From NCBI RefSeq assembly GCF_047511655.1, contig NC_133394.1, positions 105,358,343-105,422,342 of the forward strand: a stretch of 64,000 nucleotides of DNA. The letters are read 5' to 3'. Made by a program: the position numbers and the translations under genes. Below the pieces are notes generated by a model. The model made no database searches. It saw only the letters and a list, made by a program, of their open reading frames with translations, and was not told the origin of the DNA. Source of the DNA: Castor canadensis (lineage: Eukaryota > Chordata > Mammalia > Rodentia > Castoridae). Positions 1 to 12,751 of this stretch are shown here, in pieces (position 1 is the stretch's first letter; each line of letters begins with the position of its first letter).

Positions 1-247
1 AAACAACATAAAAGGTTTCCTTTCACTGGAGGACGATAGCTTATGGGAAATCTATAATTTTTTTCATGCACAATGTTGAACATTCAAACCCATGTTACTA
101 GACATGCAATTGACCAGAACCCCAGCACTACAGCTAATAAAAGTTGACTCATTGATGACACAGTGGTTGTTGTCATCAGGCACACACTTTAAAATAAATA
201 TGCTTAAAATAAATATATTTAAGAATAGACATGTGTATGTTATTTTC

Positions 248-660
248 CTACTGCTTCTGTGACATATCAGGACAGACTTGGTGGCTTAAAAATAGCTATT
301 ATCTTACATGTCTGGTAATTAGAAGTTCACAATAAGTATTATGGGATTAAAATAAAAGTTTCAGCCAGGCTGATTTCCTCTGGAAGCTTCAAGAGAGAAT
401 CCTTTCTTTGCCTTTTCATCTTTTAGAGGCTGGTAACATTCTCTGGTTTGTGACCACATCAATCTAATCACTGTTTTTATTCTGATATTGGACACCCTGT
501 TCTGACCTCTTCCCTCCTTCTTAAAAGGACATTTGTAATTTCATTGCTCCCACCAGAATCATCCCTGTATTTGAAGAACCTTAACTTAATATCATTTGCA
601 AAGTCTCTTTAATTATGTGTGGTAATAAACTCACAAATTCTGGAGATTAAAGCATGGATA
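248..660 (-). repeat. Old MaLR/MLT-like LTR remnant
   Basis: Read on the minus strand, the end resembles the 3' end of MLT-type LTRs: a block corresponding to 'cagacatgtaagataat', then 'ttaagccaccaagtctg', then a 'tcacagaagcag' end. The body (gcttccagagg, cctttctttgcc-like blocks) also fits. It is strongly diverged and has no clear target duplication. Assignment by eye. Confidence 0.5.
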
Positions 661-1343
661 TCATTGTGAAGCTATTATTCAGTTTACCAAAGATACTAAA
701 AGGAATAGTTCTTTTAATTAAAAGAAAAAAGAAACAGAAGGGTGTAACACAAAATTGGAAAAGGCAGAAGAGAGATAAGTTGGTAAAAAAAAAAAAAAAC
801 CCATCATGTTGAAGCACACAGAATTGCAATTGGAAAGAAAATAAATATAAAGAAGTCTTATAATTCTGTAATTTAATTTTGGAATCAATGACAATTACAA
901 AGCAAAATAGTAGGGAAACATTTAAAGAGGTAATGCCCAAGCACTTTTTAAAAAGCCAAACATTCAGAGAAATCATGAAAGATAAGTAGGAAGAAAATTA
1001 CTCCCAAATATGTGTCAAAAAAGCTAGCAAAAATCAAACACAAACTAAAAACAGTGAAAGAAACTGGAAATATATTATCTTGAAAGAAGTTAAAGAAATA
1101 TATAAAATTTCACCCAAATTCAATATGCAAAAGTCATTATTTAAAATTATGTGTTCCCAGCATAACTTTCATATGTATATGTTGCATGTGTATAGACATG
1201 AACACATATGTGTGTACTAAATGTATCTGTACTAAACAAGATTAATTGCTTATCAAACTTATATTGAATAATAAAAATACATTTGGTGGTTAGTAATTGT
1301 GTTTCTCGTTTTTTTTTTTTTGCAGTTTATAATTTAATTTCTT

Positions 1344-2014
1344 CTTTTTTTTTTTTCATTTTTCTTTTATTATTCATATGTGCATACAAGGCTTGGTTCA
1401 TTTCTCCCCCCTGCCCCCACCCCCTCCCTTACCACCCACTCCACCCCCTCCCGCTCCCCCCCTCAATACCCAGCAGAAACTATTTTGCCCTTATCTCTAA
1501 TTTTGTTGTAGAGAGAGTATAAGCAATAATAGGAAGGAACAAGGGGTTTTGCTGGTTGAGATAAGGATAGCTATACAGGGCATTGACTCACATTGATTTC
1601 CTATGCGTGGGTGTTACCTTCTAGGTTAATTCTTTTTGATCTAACCTTTTCTCTAGTTCTTGGTCCCCTTTTCCTATTGGCCTCAGTTGCTTTAAGGTAT
1701 CTGCTTTAGTTTCTCTGCATTAAGGGCAACAAATGCTAGCTAGTTTTTTAGGTGTCTTACCTATCCTCACCCCTCCCTTGTGTGCTAAAGCTTTTATCAT
1801 GTGCTCATAGTCCAATCCCCTTGTTGTGTTTGCCCTTGATCTAATGTCCACATATGAGGGAGAACATACGATTTTTGGTCTTTTGAGCCAGGCTAACCTC
1901 ACTCAGAATGATGTTCTCCAATTCCATCCATTTACCAGCGAATGATAACATTTCGTTCTTCTTCAAGGCTGCATAAAATTCCATTGTGTATAGATACCAC
2001 ATTTTCTTAATCCG
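1344..2014 (-). mobile_element. LINE-1 3' end (ORF2 C-terminus and 3' UTR)
   Basis: On the minus strand the sequence at about 1850-2010 encodes the ORF2 C-terminal motif (YTMEFYAALKKNEMLSFAGK), followed by a G-rich 3' UTR and an A-rich tail (the T run at 1344-1356). It is 5'-truncated. It abuts an MaLR LTR whose 3' end is missing at the junction, so it probably inserted into that LTR. Confidence 0.85.
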
Positions 2015-2027
2015 TTTTTTTTTTTTT

Positions 2028-2321
2028 GTAAAAATATCTGAGATTATTAAATTGCAAAAAGAATAGGATATTTGCTTTGAGCTTGTGGTGGCAACTCTTG
2101 TGGAATATGTGGCAGAGTAACTCCTCATTTTACAGAGAAGAAGAGGCTGGGACCAGGGACATACTACTCCCTGTCAGGAGACTCTCCCAGTGACTTTAAG
2201 ACCTCTCTGTAGACACCACACACTAAAGGTTTCCTCATCTCTCAGTAGGGGCCATACTGGGACCTAATCAATTCTTTAATAAATAAGCTTTTAGGGGACA
2301 GTTAATGTCCAAACTATAACA
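2028..2321 (-). repeat. MaLR (MLT1/ORR1-like) LTR, 3' end lost
   Basis: On the minus strand it starts with TGTTATAGTTTGGACATTAA and continues with MaLR landmarks: a 'ccccctaaaagct'-like block, a C/T-rich 'ccagcctcttcttctct' block, 'ctctgccacat', and 'aatctcagatatttt' near the 3' end. The last bases of the LTR are absent where the LINE-1 tail at 1344-2014 adjoins. Confidence 0.6.
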
Positions 2322-2585
2322 GTAAATGTTATAAAACAAGAAGATTGTTTTATTGGTATAGTTAAGGTTATATCTTAGGTAACTATTAGATATTGAAAAT
2401 ATTTCTATAACATGTTTTAAAAATTCCTAAAATGATTAATTTTAATAGTATCCAACCAAAAGATAATTCTGTCCTAGAAAAGTTTGCTTTCTTTAAGCTT
2501 CCAGTCCCTGTGGCTAACTACCCTGAAAATTTTCAACAGTTCCAGCCTTTAAAGCTTTTAGCTTCTTATGTTTACTTTGCAAATC

Positions 2586-2609
<24 letters not shown>
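2586..2609. repeat. (CA)n microsatellite
   Basis: A simple run of about 12 CA dinucleotides followed by degenerate CA-rich sequence. Confidence 0.95.
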
Positions 2610-2617
<8 letters not shown>

Positions 2618-2910
2618 ACCCGTACACAGTGCACACATATAATTAAAGGAAAAATGAATTTGATATTTTGCTGTCTGCTCAATTGCAAATGAAAAATCAC
2701 AGTAAGAGTTATTTAAATTCATTAAACGAATTCTTCAAATGCATTCTATAAGAGACCATTTGATGAATACAATGTAAAAGTATTAATATTAATCTATTAT
2801 TTGATTATATGAAGTCATTTTACTAAAAGAATATAATAGATGTTGACTCGCTTTTAAGGAGAATTGAACTAGTACATTTTGTCATAGTTTTTGCTTGAAC
2901 TTATAAAGTA

Positions 2911-2913
<3 letters not shown>

Positions 2914-2946
<33 letters not shown>
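2914..2946. repeat. (CA)n microsatellite
   Basis: A simple run of about 16 CA dinucleotides directly beside an MaLR LTR fragment. It produces spurious open frames on both strands. Confidence 0.95.
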
Positions 2947-2949
<3 letters not shown>

Positions 2950-2954
2950 TGTAT

Positions 2955-3075
2955 ATATTATCTCCCACAGAGACATACATTCCAAGGGTTCTACCACCTT
3001 CCAATATCACCATCTTGGGACCAGACTTGAACATATGAACCTTTTGAGGGACACTCATCCAAATTGTAGTGCACA
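2955..3075 (-). repeat. MaLR LTR fragment, 5' part
   Basis: On the minus strand: 'tttggatgagtgtccctcaa', 'gttcatatgttcaag', 'tggtgatattggaaggtgg', 'tagaaccctt'. This is the usual 5' half of an MaLR LTR. The 3' half is missing beyond the CA tract. Confidence 0.55.
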
Positions 3076-4655
3076 GTGAATGCCCACCGTCTATGGGCAT
3101 TCTGCAATACCTGCTGCCAAAATCACAACTAGAATACTTTATGCAGTGGTCAGTTTTCCCAATGCATTATCGCTGAGAAAGAGGTCCCTTATATCCACCT
3201 TTTGGTTCCCAAAGTTCTAGCCAAGTCAAAGAGACAAGGAAAGCTTGCTACATCTGGAATGCTAGAATAAGCATTATCTGAAACACTGACTCCCATGTTA
3301 CATTGTGAACTCACAAACTAGTATATGTGCAGTAAGAAGAGAACCTGCTTTCTGCAAAAACACCAAATGCAGCTGTTCTTTGGAATGCTGGTCACATAAT
3401 GGAACAAAGCAAGCAAATGGTATCAATGCTTACATAATTTACCAATAAAACTCCTCTCTCTGCAGTGACCAGTGTAGCACACTATGGACTGAACAGAAGC
3501 ACTATCTTTGTGCAAAGGATAAAAATGGTACTCATTCTGCAGCTACTACTAAAGCCTCATTGTTAGTAAATACCAATATATTTATGTCTCCCATTTCATC
3601 TCTGGTAATGTTCTTTTGTCTCTTGGAAGCATACTCCCTGTCTTAGCAGAGCTGAGTTGTGTAGACAGAATACTCAGCACTGCTCACCTGAACTAGTTTC
3701 TCTCTCACTGATTCGTAAGAGTCTTTGTTTAATCTGAACTAGCACCTCTGAGCTTCATTGTCTTTTCCCCCCCTCATTTCAGACTTAAGCAATCCATTTT
3801 TCACTGTTTATTTATCTTGGAACCACATTCTTTCTTTTATACCACATTCTTTTTCTTTCTTTCCTGAAACAGTGACTACTTGCCAAGACCAATAAACTAA
3901 GCATAAATTATACTTGCTTCCTTCAATAGCAACACTTTAAAATGCCTGGATCCTTTCTCAACACAGAAGAAACAAACAAGACTGACTATCTGTCCTTTTA
4001 ATGCCTCGGTTCATCATTGGGTCTTTCTCAGTCAGGAGTGGTCTAGCCCTCTCTGTTTGAGGATACCCTTTGAATTCATTCTCTAGATAATCATGAAGAA
4101 AGAACCGAGGCCATTCTACTTACAGGTTTATTTTTCAGCCTGTCTGAAGTTTTCCACAGTCTTCACACAAGTCATTCAGAATGGTTAGGATCTTTGGTCT
4201 TCATTCTCTTTTCTTCCTATGGCCTTCTATGAAAAAATGGTTTTCTCATTCATTTCTTGGTATAGTATAGCCTGGGTCAGCCTCCCAGATCTCAATATCC
4301 ATGACCTCCATCAAAACTTGAGTTCAGATTTTCAGTCTTTGCTTTTGAGTTGTAATAACAATTTACAGATGTCATTCCCAAACCTGGACAGTAAGTCTAT
4401 TGTTCTAGCTTATATCTGTTCTCTCTTTCCTTACGTGTATTTAGGGATAATGTTAATATTACTCTGGGAAGTGCTTTTCCAAACATGCCAAAAAGTAACA
4501 AAAGGAATAATTCACAGAGTTTTGGAAAAATATTGAAAAGTTAATCAGCATTATTTTGAAGAGATACAGGAACTTACTTGGTAAGATTTATATATATGTT
4601 TTGCATTTTAATCACATATTCTCTAAACACTTAAACAAAAACCATTGTTTTTTCC
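3076..4655. other. Unclassified AT-rich DNA
   Basis: No recognisable repeat or gene. An open frame of 105 codons at 4219-4536 has a plausible hydrophobic segment but no family resemblance, no gene context and no conserved start; it is regarded as chance. Confidence 0.4.
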
Positions 4656-4657
4656 AT

Positions 4658-4795
4658 TCAGGCCTAGTGACTCATGCCTGTAATTCCAGCCCTTGGGAAC
4701 TTGAAGCGGGAAGATCTCAGCTTCAAGCCTAGCTTGAGCTACTGGGTAAATTTCAGGCCAGTTTGGTCTACATAGAGAGATCCTAATTAAATCAT
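4658..4795 (+). repeat. B1/7SL-like SINE
   Basis: Contains 'actcatgcctgtaattccag' and a 'caggccagtttggtctacat' block, the hallmarks of B1/Alu-type monomers derived from 7SL RNA, ending in a decayed A/T-rich tail. Confidence 0.8.
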
Positions 4796-4799
4796 TAAG

Positions 4800-6160
4800 T
4801 TAGCTAAATAAATACTTAGCTCCTGTAATTTTATTTGTATTTCTGCTTTCTCTAGTGAACTCTGAGTTTGTTATGGGCAGCAATGAGACTAATTCATATT
4901 TCTTTCTTCTAGGTATTTATAGGAACTAGAACAGAGATGTTTAATGGTTGTTGCATAAGTTGGCAAAATTTGCTAAAAAGCACAATATTTAAAATATTCT
5001 TGAAGAATGAAACTGATTTTCTGGTCACATTACAATTTTAATTGGTTAATCAGTACTTTGAATGGAATTAACATTCAAGATTTAAGAAAAATTTGGAGCC
5101 TTATAGTAAAATATACATTACTGACATTAGTCCATAGAAAAATACCAATATATCCATCTATTTTCTTCAGTATAGTAACACAATAAAAATTGTGATCAGA
5201 CAGTGAGGATTAGCTAAGAGCTATTAAATCTAAGATCTGGTAATTTGCTAGCTGTATAACTATTACCAAGCTGGTTAATGTAGTAAAAATATTTACTTAT
5301 TTAATTTCTTTATCTCAAAAGTAAACTAATAATACTAATCTATAATTTTGTAGATTAATAAGATATATATAATAATGCCTGTTTTCCATATATTTCTTTT
5401 TTAATTACTAATGTGCTCATTTTGTATATTTTAGGTACCTGGGAGATTAAATAAATTGCCTAATGTGACAAAATGGTGTCAAAAAAGCTAAAAATAAAAA
5501 GTGCACATTAGTCTCAGGCCACAATTCATACATTTTAATTCTTAATTATATTTTTTTCAGGACTATTAATTCTAAAAATTGGGATTACTTAAAATACATT
5601 AGCATTGTCAATTTTTTTAATCATACATCTCACATCACTTAGAGAAATTTCATATTAGATTTAAAGTACTTGCCATTTTATTTGTAAAGATAGCGAATAT
5701 TTTATAGTTCAGTGTTTTTTAACTTCTGAAGAAAATAAACAAAATAACTAACTCCTTTTTCTTAATTCAATCATTCATTACAGAATCATATCCAATTCTA
5801 CAACAAATAACTAGAAGTGACTATTTTGAAAAAGGTACAATTTAATAGTTATTAAATAAAAGCACAAAAAGGAAAAACAACTAATTTTGTCAGTGTTAAT
5901 TGCTTTAGATTTATTATAAAAATTTAATAAAAGCTGTTATATAATCTATTTTTTCAATATATTGTCTTATAGGTATAAGTTTGGACAACTTGCCTGTGTT
6001 AATCAAAATAGCAGGATATAATATTCAAATAACTAGAGATTTCTGTTTTGCAACATTGTAGAATAATAAGACTTACTGAATACTAAAAACTTAAGTAAAA
6101 ATGAAATAAGGTAAATTAAACTTCTGTTAGGTAATATATATATTCCTGTATCTTTGGAAA
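4800..6160. other. AT-rich DNA with one probable MIR relic
   Basis: At about 5235-5370 the order 'aatttgctagctgtataact', 'ttatttaatttctttatctc' and 'aataatactaatct' follows the MIR consensus on the plus strand at low identity. Nothing else is recognised. Confidence 0.4.
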
Positions 6161-6162
6161 AT

Positions 6163-6252
6163 TTATTTATTTATTTGGCAGAATTGGGATTTAAATCAGG
6201 GCCTCATACTTGCTAGGAAGGTGCTTTACACATAAGCTACACCACTAGCCCT
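6163..6252 (-). repeat. ID-type (tRNA-derived) SINE
   Basis: On the minus strand it has 'ctagtggtgtagcttatgtg' (A-box region) and 'tgaggccctgatttaaatcc' (B-box region) and ends in an A-rich tail (TTTATTTATTTATTT on the plus strand). Confidence 0.75.
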
Positions 6253-6594
6253 AAAAGTATTTATCTTTTATGAGATACTAAATGTGCACTTTAATTTTTT
6301 CAAAAATTTTAAGGTTTTGTTCATGAAAAACTATGAGCTTTTTCCCCTTCTATAGTTGACAGTCACAGAAATCACTTTATATTATTAACAGCTTTTGCTC
6401 TATGTATATTATTCCAATAAATTTCTAAAAGCATATTCTGCTTTGTTTTAATTGCAGTCACCGAATTTTTGTATATAATTTTAAATATATAAAAGAACAT
6501 TGTGACTTGAAAATATACCTAAAAATATGGTTTTACAAAATTGCAAATTTTGTCAGATGATTTAAAATGGCATTTTTTTCCATTGAATAGTAGG

Positions 6595-7036
6595 TATACA
6601 TTTACAAAACCATTTAACAACCTTACACACTCTCTGTTAATTCTTTTTAATAGCATTTTTTTAGCAAAAGGGTTTCATCATGACATTTACATATATGCTT
6701 ACAATGTATCTTATTATGTTTACCTCCTCCATCATTCTCTTCATCTCATCCCCTTCTTAGAAAAATTTCATCAGATTTCATTGTTCAGTTTTCATATGTG
6801 TATACAAAATACATTCACCATATTTGCCCTTGTACACCCTCTCATTTACCCTTCTCCCTTCCACTGGTACCCTGCCCAGGACAGAACCTGTTGTACCCTC
6901 CTATCCTTCATTTTATTTAAAGTGTGTTTTGATTGCTCAAGTGAGCTTTGCCCTGGCATTTCACACATGCATCTATTGTACTTTATCCAGATTAACTAAC
7001 TGTCTTTATTATCTACTCTTTCCTACTGGTAGGAAA
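6595..7036 (-). mobile_element. LINE-1 3' UTR fragment
   Basis: On the plus strand it reads 'catgacatttacatatatgc', CT-rich blocks and 'ttcactggtaccctgccc'-like sequence, which is the complement of the LINE-1 3' UTR seen elsewhere in the window. Open frames of 152 and 72 codons here are antisense to it and are not genes. Confidence 0.7.
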
Positions 7037-7039
7037 GTA

Positions 7040-8380
7040 TAATCGAGCTTGTTTTTTATAAGAGAATTATTAAATGGAAGATTTGAGAATTTACAAATAA
7101 AATGTTTAAAATCAAGTTAAAATACAATGTTTTTGATGAATGTTTTGAAAAAACCCTTTTTCTTCCTTTTGTAAAGTCAACTGACAATTATTTAATTATT
7201 ATATTTGTTACAATTTCACAATGCTGTGTGATGACAAATAGTCATTAGCTTTGTTGATGTTATGCTAGTTTTATGGACAAAGAAAATTTAACAAAAGTAA
7301 ATGGATATTTCATTTTTGATGTGATACCTAAATTTCTGGAAAATCTCTCATTCTACTGAATTTTGCATTGCACTAAAAATGATAAGGTAAAAATAGTGCT
7401 AGCATACATCTCTCAGTTCTTCTGTAGGAAATTACAGAAGCATTAACAACTCCAGTAAAATAATAATTCTACACATACATGTTTAATTTCTAGCAAATAA
7501 GAAAATTCTAAAAAAGAGAAGTACACATCTTTTTAAAAGTGTGAAATAAGCTTGACGTAAAGGAATGTGAGAAATATTTATGTTGAAATAGATACATGAA
7601 TGAAATTGTAAAGAGCAACACAATAAATGTTTCCACAACAAGAAGCATAATGTGGGCTGTGTGGCCTTTGTATGCCACCTTGAGTTCTTTACCATATTCA
7701 CTTGCATTCATGTAAATATCTTTACCGATAAAAATACCAATTTATACATTAATTTCATATGTTTCCATTATTAAGTGGTGCAAATATCAAAAACAAGTTA
7801 CATTTATAAGTTGCACTGACAACTTATTCTTATTTAACACATAAGAAGTAATTTTTAGGCAGTCACATTACACATTATATATAGAACAACAATGGACTCC
7901 AAATTAGGTACCATAAAATTTAATAAGAACTGAAAATGCAATTATGAAATACTGGATACTGAAAGTAATATGATCAAATATAATTTATAAAAGAGTGGGT
8001 AAAATGTAGAAATTAATTCTCTGTATTATATCTCTTTATATTTATCTATACCCATATACATTCATATAATATTTAGGAATGTATATTTTTATTGTTCTCT
8101 ATATTTTATTTATAGTTATGTCCATATCTATATCTATGAAATTCCCTGTGCATAAAAGCAATATGGCCAAAGCAATTTATTTATAAGAATAAACTCTCTG
8201 TTCATCTGTATTACCCTAACCCTTGTTTGCCAGATTATAAAAGAATGCAAATACATTGAAATTCTTCCTATAGAATATGCTATCTTCCAGCCCTTCTCTT
8301 AAGTATCAGTTGGCTCTGTATCTACTTTGATATTTGCTTACTATGAAAATGCTGCTTTTGTGACTCTGTGTCTTCATGCC
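7040..8380. other. AT-rich DNA, nothing recognised
   Basis: No repeat family, RNA gene or convincing coding sequence seen on either strand. Confidence 0.4.
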
Positions 8381-8384
8381 ACAT

Positions 8385-8805
8385 GCCTGCTTTACAGTAT
8401 GTGGATTTACATTATACAGAAGGGATATCCTTGTTTTTGCAAATGGCATAATTTTGTCCATTCAAGGCTGAATAGTATTCCATTTTGTATGTGCCATCTA
8501 CTAATGGATTAATTCTATCAGCCCATTGATGGACACTGAAGTTGCTAAATTTCTTGGCTATTGTGAATAAACCTGCAATGAACATGGGAATGCTGATCTC
8601 TCCTCAACATACTGTTTTCCATTCCTCTAGGTATAAACCCAGAAGTGGGATTGACAGAGCACATGGTAGCTTTATTTCTAGGTTTTTGAAGAATGTCCAT
8701 ACTGTTTTCAAAAATGGCAGTACTAATACAATATGACCACAAGTCAACCAGGAGTGTATAAGACTTCTCATTTCTCCACATCCTCACCGACACTTTTTAT
8801 GTATT
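8385..8805 (-). mobile_element. Old LINE-1 ORF2 fragment
   Basis: The plus strand carries the complement of ORF2 C-terminal landmarks: 'ggctgaatagtattccattt', 'gcccattgatggacac', 'cttggctattgtgaataa', 'ctccacatcctcaccgacac'. It is older and more diverged than the other LINE-1 copies in the window. Confidence 0.8.
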
Positions 8806-8809
8806 ATCT

Positions 8810-10530
8810 TTGTGAAGAACAGATCAAATGTGTTACCACCAGTGAGGCTTTAAACTAGGTATTTAAATGTCCCATGAATGCTTTTACATCTAATGCTCAG
8901 GGAAACTTGCTTTGATGAAAGATAGATAGTAAACATTGTTCTTAATATGAAAAGAATGTTTATCTCTTAAGATCAATTTTACACAAGTGTTTCTCCCCTT
9001 TAGTATGTGTTTGTCTCACTAAATTATTATTATATGACTTGTTTCCACGTCTTTCTTCTCTACTACAATGGGGGCTAATTAATGGTTAGAAAACTTTATG
9101 CTGATCACTGAGTTGCCAGTACTTCACAGACTACTCATTATACACTCACACTCACATTTTCAGTTTTTGACTTAATGTAAGCTTACTTAGCACATACTAT
9201 TTCATTAATAATATTTTGGCCCAGGCTATAACTATAGTAAAAGATAGAAAAATGCTCTGTACTTGTAAGTCTTATACATTAGTGGAAAGAAAAAAATCAA
9301 CTCCTAAATAATTGAACTATCCAAGCATCTTCTTAAGCTAAGCTAAATTGCTTTAGCTAGAAGATATTCTAAGTGTGGAGAAAGTTGTTGCTCAAATGTC
9401 CAAACTCATGTGTTGTCCTCATAATACAGTCCAGTGACTATATGGGAGAGGCTGTTTTAGACAAGCCAGTCGGAGAATGTTTCTCTGCAGTATGGCTTTA
9501 ACAGAGTCCTGCACCAAGCTAAAGTAGTACACCTGAGAAAACAAAACAAGTTCAGTGTACACACATCAAGGGATCCCAAGGCGTAAAAGTCCTGAGGCAG
9601 GAAGAAGTTGATAGAGTTTAGGGTTGATAGGAGACAGAGAGAAACTGAAACACAAAAAACATTTAAGTTCTGAGGGAAGATCTGTGAGATAGAAATTAGG
9701 AATGAAAGCAGTAGCAACTTCAATCATCCACTGCAAGCTAAAAAATTTAGATTCTAGCAAAGTAAAACTCCAATGAATGTTTTTAACCTTTGAGAAATTA
9801 TTTTTTTAAGCAAGGCTGAAACAATGAGTCTGAACTAAGATGGAAATAGTAAAGTAGGCATAAGCAAGTCCATTTGAGGCAAACTTTGGAATTATAGATG
9901 ATAGAATTTTATGAAATTTAAGTAGTTCTTTTGTTCTACAAAAATTTTGAGTTCCTTTAAAAAGCAGATTTATTTTTAAACTGTCATATAATGCCTCATG
10001 TCTACGAAAAAGCCTGACGAAGGATTTTTTTAAATGAATGTTCTCTTGTAGATAGTATATGTCAGGACTTATCTGTAACTGAACTAACTCCTTGACCTGT
10101 ACATACCAATCTTAACTTTTTTCATTTATAAATCAGTACATTCCATTCCTTATTTCATTTCTGATACCAAATCTAATTCCAACATAAAAATTAAAGTAGA
10201 TTCTATGTCTCTGATATTATGCCATAAGTTAGAATTGAAGGTAAATTAATAATAGACTCAATTTTCCTCAGAGTTCATAATTCACCAAGAAAAAGCATAA
10301 GATTTAACTATACATTTTTTCCCTTATTTTCAGACTTGGCATCTTTCAAAACAAAATTCTCTGAACAAAAATATTGGATTGCTTGTTCAGAAAAAAAAAA
10401 AAAGGAGACAGGACCTGCCAATGTAAATTTCCAGATAGAAAGAAACCCGAGAGAGGAGCCCAATATTTGATGTTACTATTTCCCTTTAGATGTTGAACTT
10501 TTTTTATATTAAGTAGACCAGATCACTTGG
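8810..10530. other. AT-rich DNA, nothing recognised
   Basis: Open frames at 9457-9760 on the minus strand overlap each other and lack domains. No repeat is recognised by eye. Confidence 0.4.
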
Positions 10531-10534
10531 ACCT

Positions 10535-10755
10535 CAAATACTTTATTTTATTTTTTATACTTTATTATTGTTGTACTGGGGGTACATCGTGACATTTACA
10601 AAATTTCTTACAATATATCATATTGAATTCACCTCTCCATCATTCTATTTTAACCTGCCCCTCACCCCATTCCCAGTATAGTTTCAACAGGAATCATTTT
10701 CCCCATATATTTGTACAGAATATTTCTACCATATTGACTGGTACCCACTTCAAAT
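10535..10755 (-). mobile_element. LINE-1 3' terminus
   Basis: The plus strand has 'ttgttgtactgggggtacat', 'gtgacatttacaaaatttct' and 'aatatatcatattgaattc', the complement of the 3' end shared by many LINE-1 copies here. Confidence 0.8.
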
Positions 10756-11153
10756 TACTGTGCTCAAAGCTTAACAGAAAGAAAGAGTAGCTGAGATGCT
10801 GGGAGCCAGAGAAGCTCTTGGTAATACCAAGCTTCTGGCGGGTAAAAACTTGGACTTAAGTGTCAGATAAGAGGGGAAAATATTGATAAATAGTTTGACT
10901 TTGCTATAACTATCATGCAAGGATATACACTAAGAGCAAAAGTGAACCAGAAATTGACCATTTTCAGTTAGTCCTAGATATATAACAAAATTCTCCAAAC
11001 AATCCTGTTGATTGGAAATGTGGATTGGTCTTGTCTGAGCATACTGTAACCAGTGAAAAATTAACTGGTTCTGTACAATGAAGATGTCCTCGTTCATGTA
11101 TCTGATGGTTGGAAGGGCATCAGTTAGGACTGTTGGGTTTCTTTCCACAACAC

Positions 11154-11223
11154 CTCTGTAGTAGACTGGGTCAAGACAGTCTTGACTGGGTAGTAGTACT
11201 TGACTGTAGTAGACTGGGTCAAG
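11154..11223. repeat. Local 20-bp direct repeat with rearranged spacer
   Basis: CTGTAGTAGACTGGGTCAAG occurs at 11154-11173 and again at 11204-11223. The spacer holds further partial copies (gactgggtagtagtacttga) and the palindrome TCAAGACAGTCTTGA. No function is apparent. Confidence 0.75.
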
Positions 11224-12461
11224 CTTCTTACACTATGGTCATCATTTTCCCTACAGCGAGAAAGATCGTATCTCAGGGTTCAAATATATTTAATGTTCTT
11301 CTTATAATCTATTTGAAAATGCTCGTTGGCCAAAATGAGTCATATTGTTAGGCCCAGATTAGCATTCATAGGATTATCCATGGTACTTGTTTCTATTTCA
11401 CTCTAACCTAGTATCAGGCTTTGTTAGTGCTGTAAATCAGCATGAGACTTTCAGTCTAGAGAGGTGATCAACTTCCTGTATACTAAATTAATATAGCAGA
11501 GGAGTTGGTGTAAATATATATAGGAGGTAACATTCTCTGCTGGCTATGCTGGCTGAAAACAAATGATTACTACCTTTTATCTACTTATTGTTTGACTGGA
11601 CCTAGGGTTCTTTAAAAGAGAGAGAGGATTGATAGATGACAAGCAGCCTTTCGTCATGGAGCATTTTATTTTCTTCATTAAAGAAGCTATATTTTGAATA
11701 AAATTGTTTTTGGACTTGGGACCTAATTAAATTTGTTCTCCAAGGTTTTCCAGAACTCTCTATCTTTTGCTCACAATAAATCAGCAAAAAAGGAGTTATA
11801 AAGAAATCACCAATCCTGCACTTTGGTCTTTGATAGTTATACCACCAAAGGTGGTGCAAAAGCTGGCCGGAATCTTCCTAATTTAAAGTATTGGTCTGCT
11901 ACTTGGTAAGACTCTAACTCACACAGTGGTTCTTCAGTAGTGGGTTGTCACTTATGTCTATTCTAAGTATTTACTCAAGAACTAGAAACACAATCATAAA
12001 ACGGGGTGCATGAACCCAGACAACACATGGTAAAATATTTTGTGATGAAAACTCCATTTATTGCCTGATTCCTGAACCCTGATCTGACAGATTCTGTGTC
12101 TCCAGCTGAAAGCAGTGTCCGGTAGGTCATGAGAGTTCTATATGTATGTGCTACTTTCTCTAGTGTACAGTTCTCTTAAACATGTCTCCTGGAAACTTTA
12201 GAGAAGACTGGGAAGATTTACAATCTTTTAGTGGAAACAGCAGTCAGTATATCTGTAGGGCAACACTGACCCAAACACCTGAACAGAATCTTTGTCTTTC
12301 TCTCCTCTTTCAGATTCCAGTGTTGCAATTCTTAATAGTCACAGTACTTTAACAGGGTATTTTATATAATTTCACCTGAATATTTGTAATCTGTTTTAGC
12401 AACAGCTTAGTACAGAATTACAAAATTTACTTAAATCAATTACCAGTTTTTTCATTGCAAG
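11224..12461. other. Unclassified DNA
   Basis: Somewhat less AT-rich than the flanks. Short open frames at 11109-11351 (+) and 11602-11859 (-) have no recognisable family. Possibly an old unidentified repeat. Confidence 0.35.
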
Positions 12462-12471
12462 AATTTTTAAA

Positions 12472-12751
12472 GCCAGAAGTAGTAGCTCATGTCTATAATC
12501 CCAGCTACTCAGGAGGCAAAGAAGGGGATGAATGCATGTGGTTTGAGACCAGCCTAGGCACAATGTTAGTGCCTCAACCATCATCATAGTTTAAGGATAC
12601 CCTCTGGGCAAAACCTTGAGACCCTACCCAAAAAGAAAAACGAAAGCTAGAAGGGCTGTGGGTATAACTCAAATTGTGGATTATCTGCCTAATAAGCATG
12701 GGGTTTGCTAGGATCACCCCAGTACCAATAATAATAATAATAATAATAATA
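12472..12751 (+). repeat. Composite B1+ID SINE with target duplication
   Basis: A 7SL-like module ('gtctataatcccagctactc', 'tttgagaccagcctaggc') is followed by an ID/tRNA-like module and an (AAT)n tail at about 12727-12751. The flanks AATTTTTAAA (12462-12471) and AACTTTTAAA (12752-12761) form a 10-bp target duplication with one mismatch. Confidence 0.8.

Noticed and set aside
2882-3100. His-Thr or Cys-Val repeat frames
   Set aside because: Translation of a (CA)n tract.
4219-4536. 105-codon plus-strand frame with a hydrophobic stretch
   Set aside because: No similarity recognised and no splice or promoter context.
6541-7042. Open frames of 152 and 72 codons
   Set aside because: Antisense to a LINE-1 3' UTR fragment and overlapping each other.
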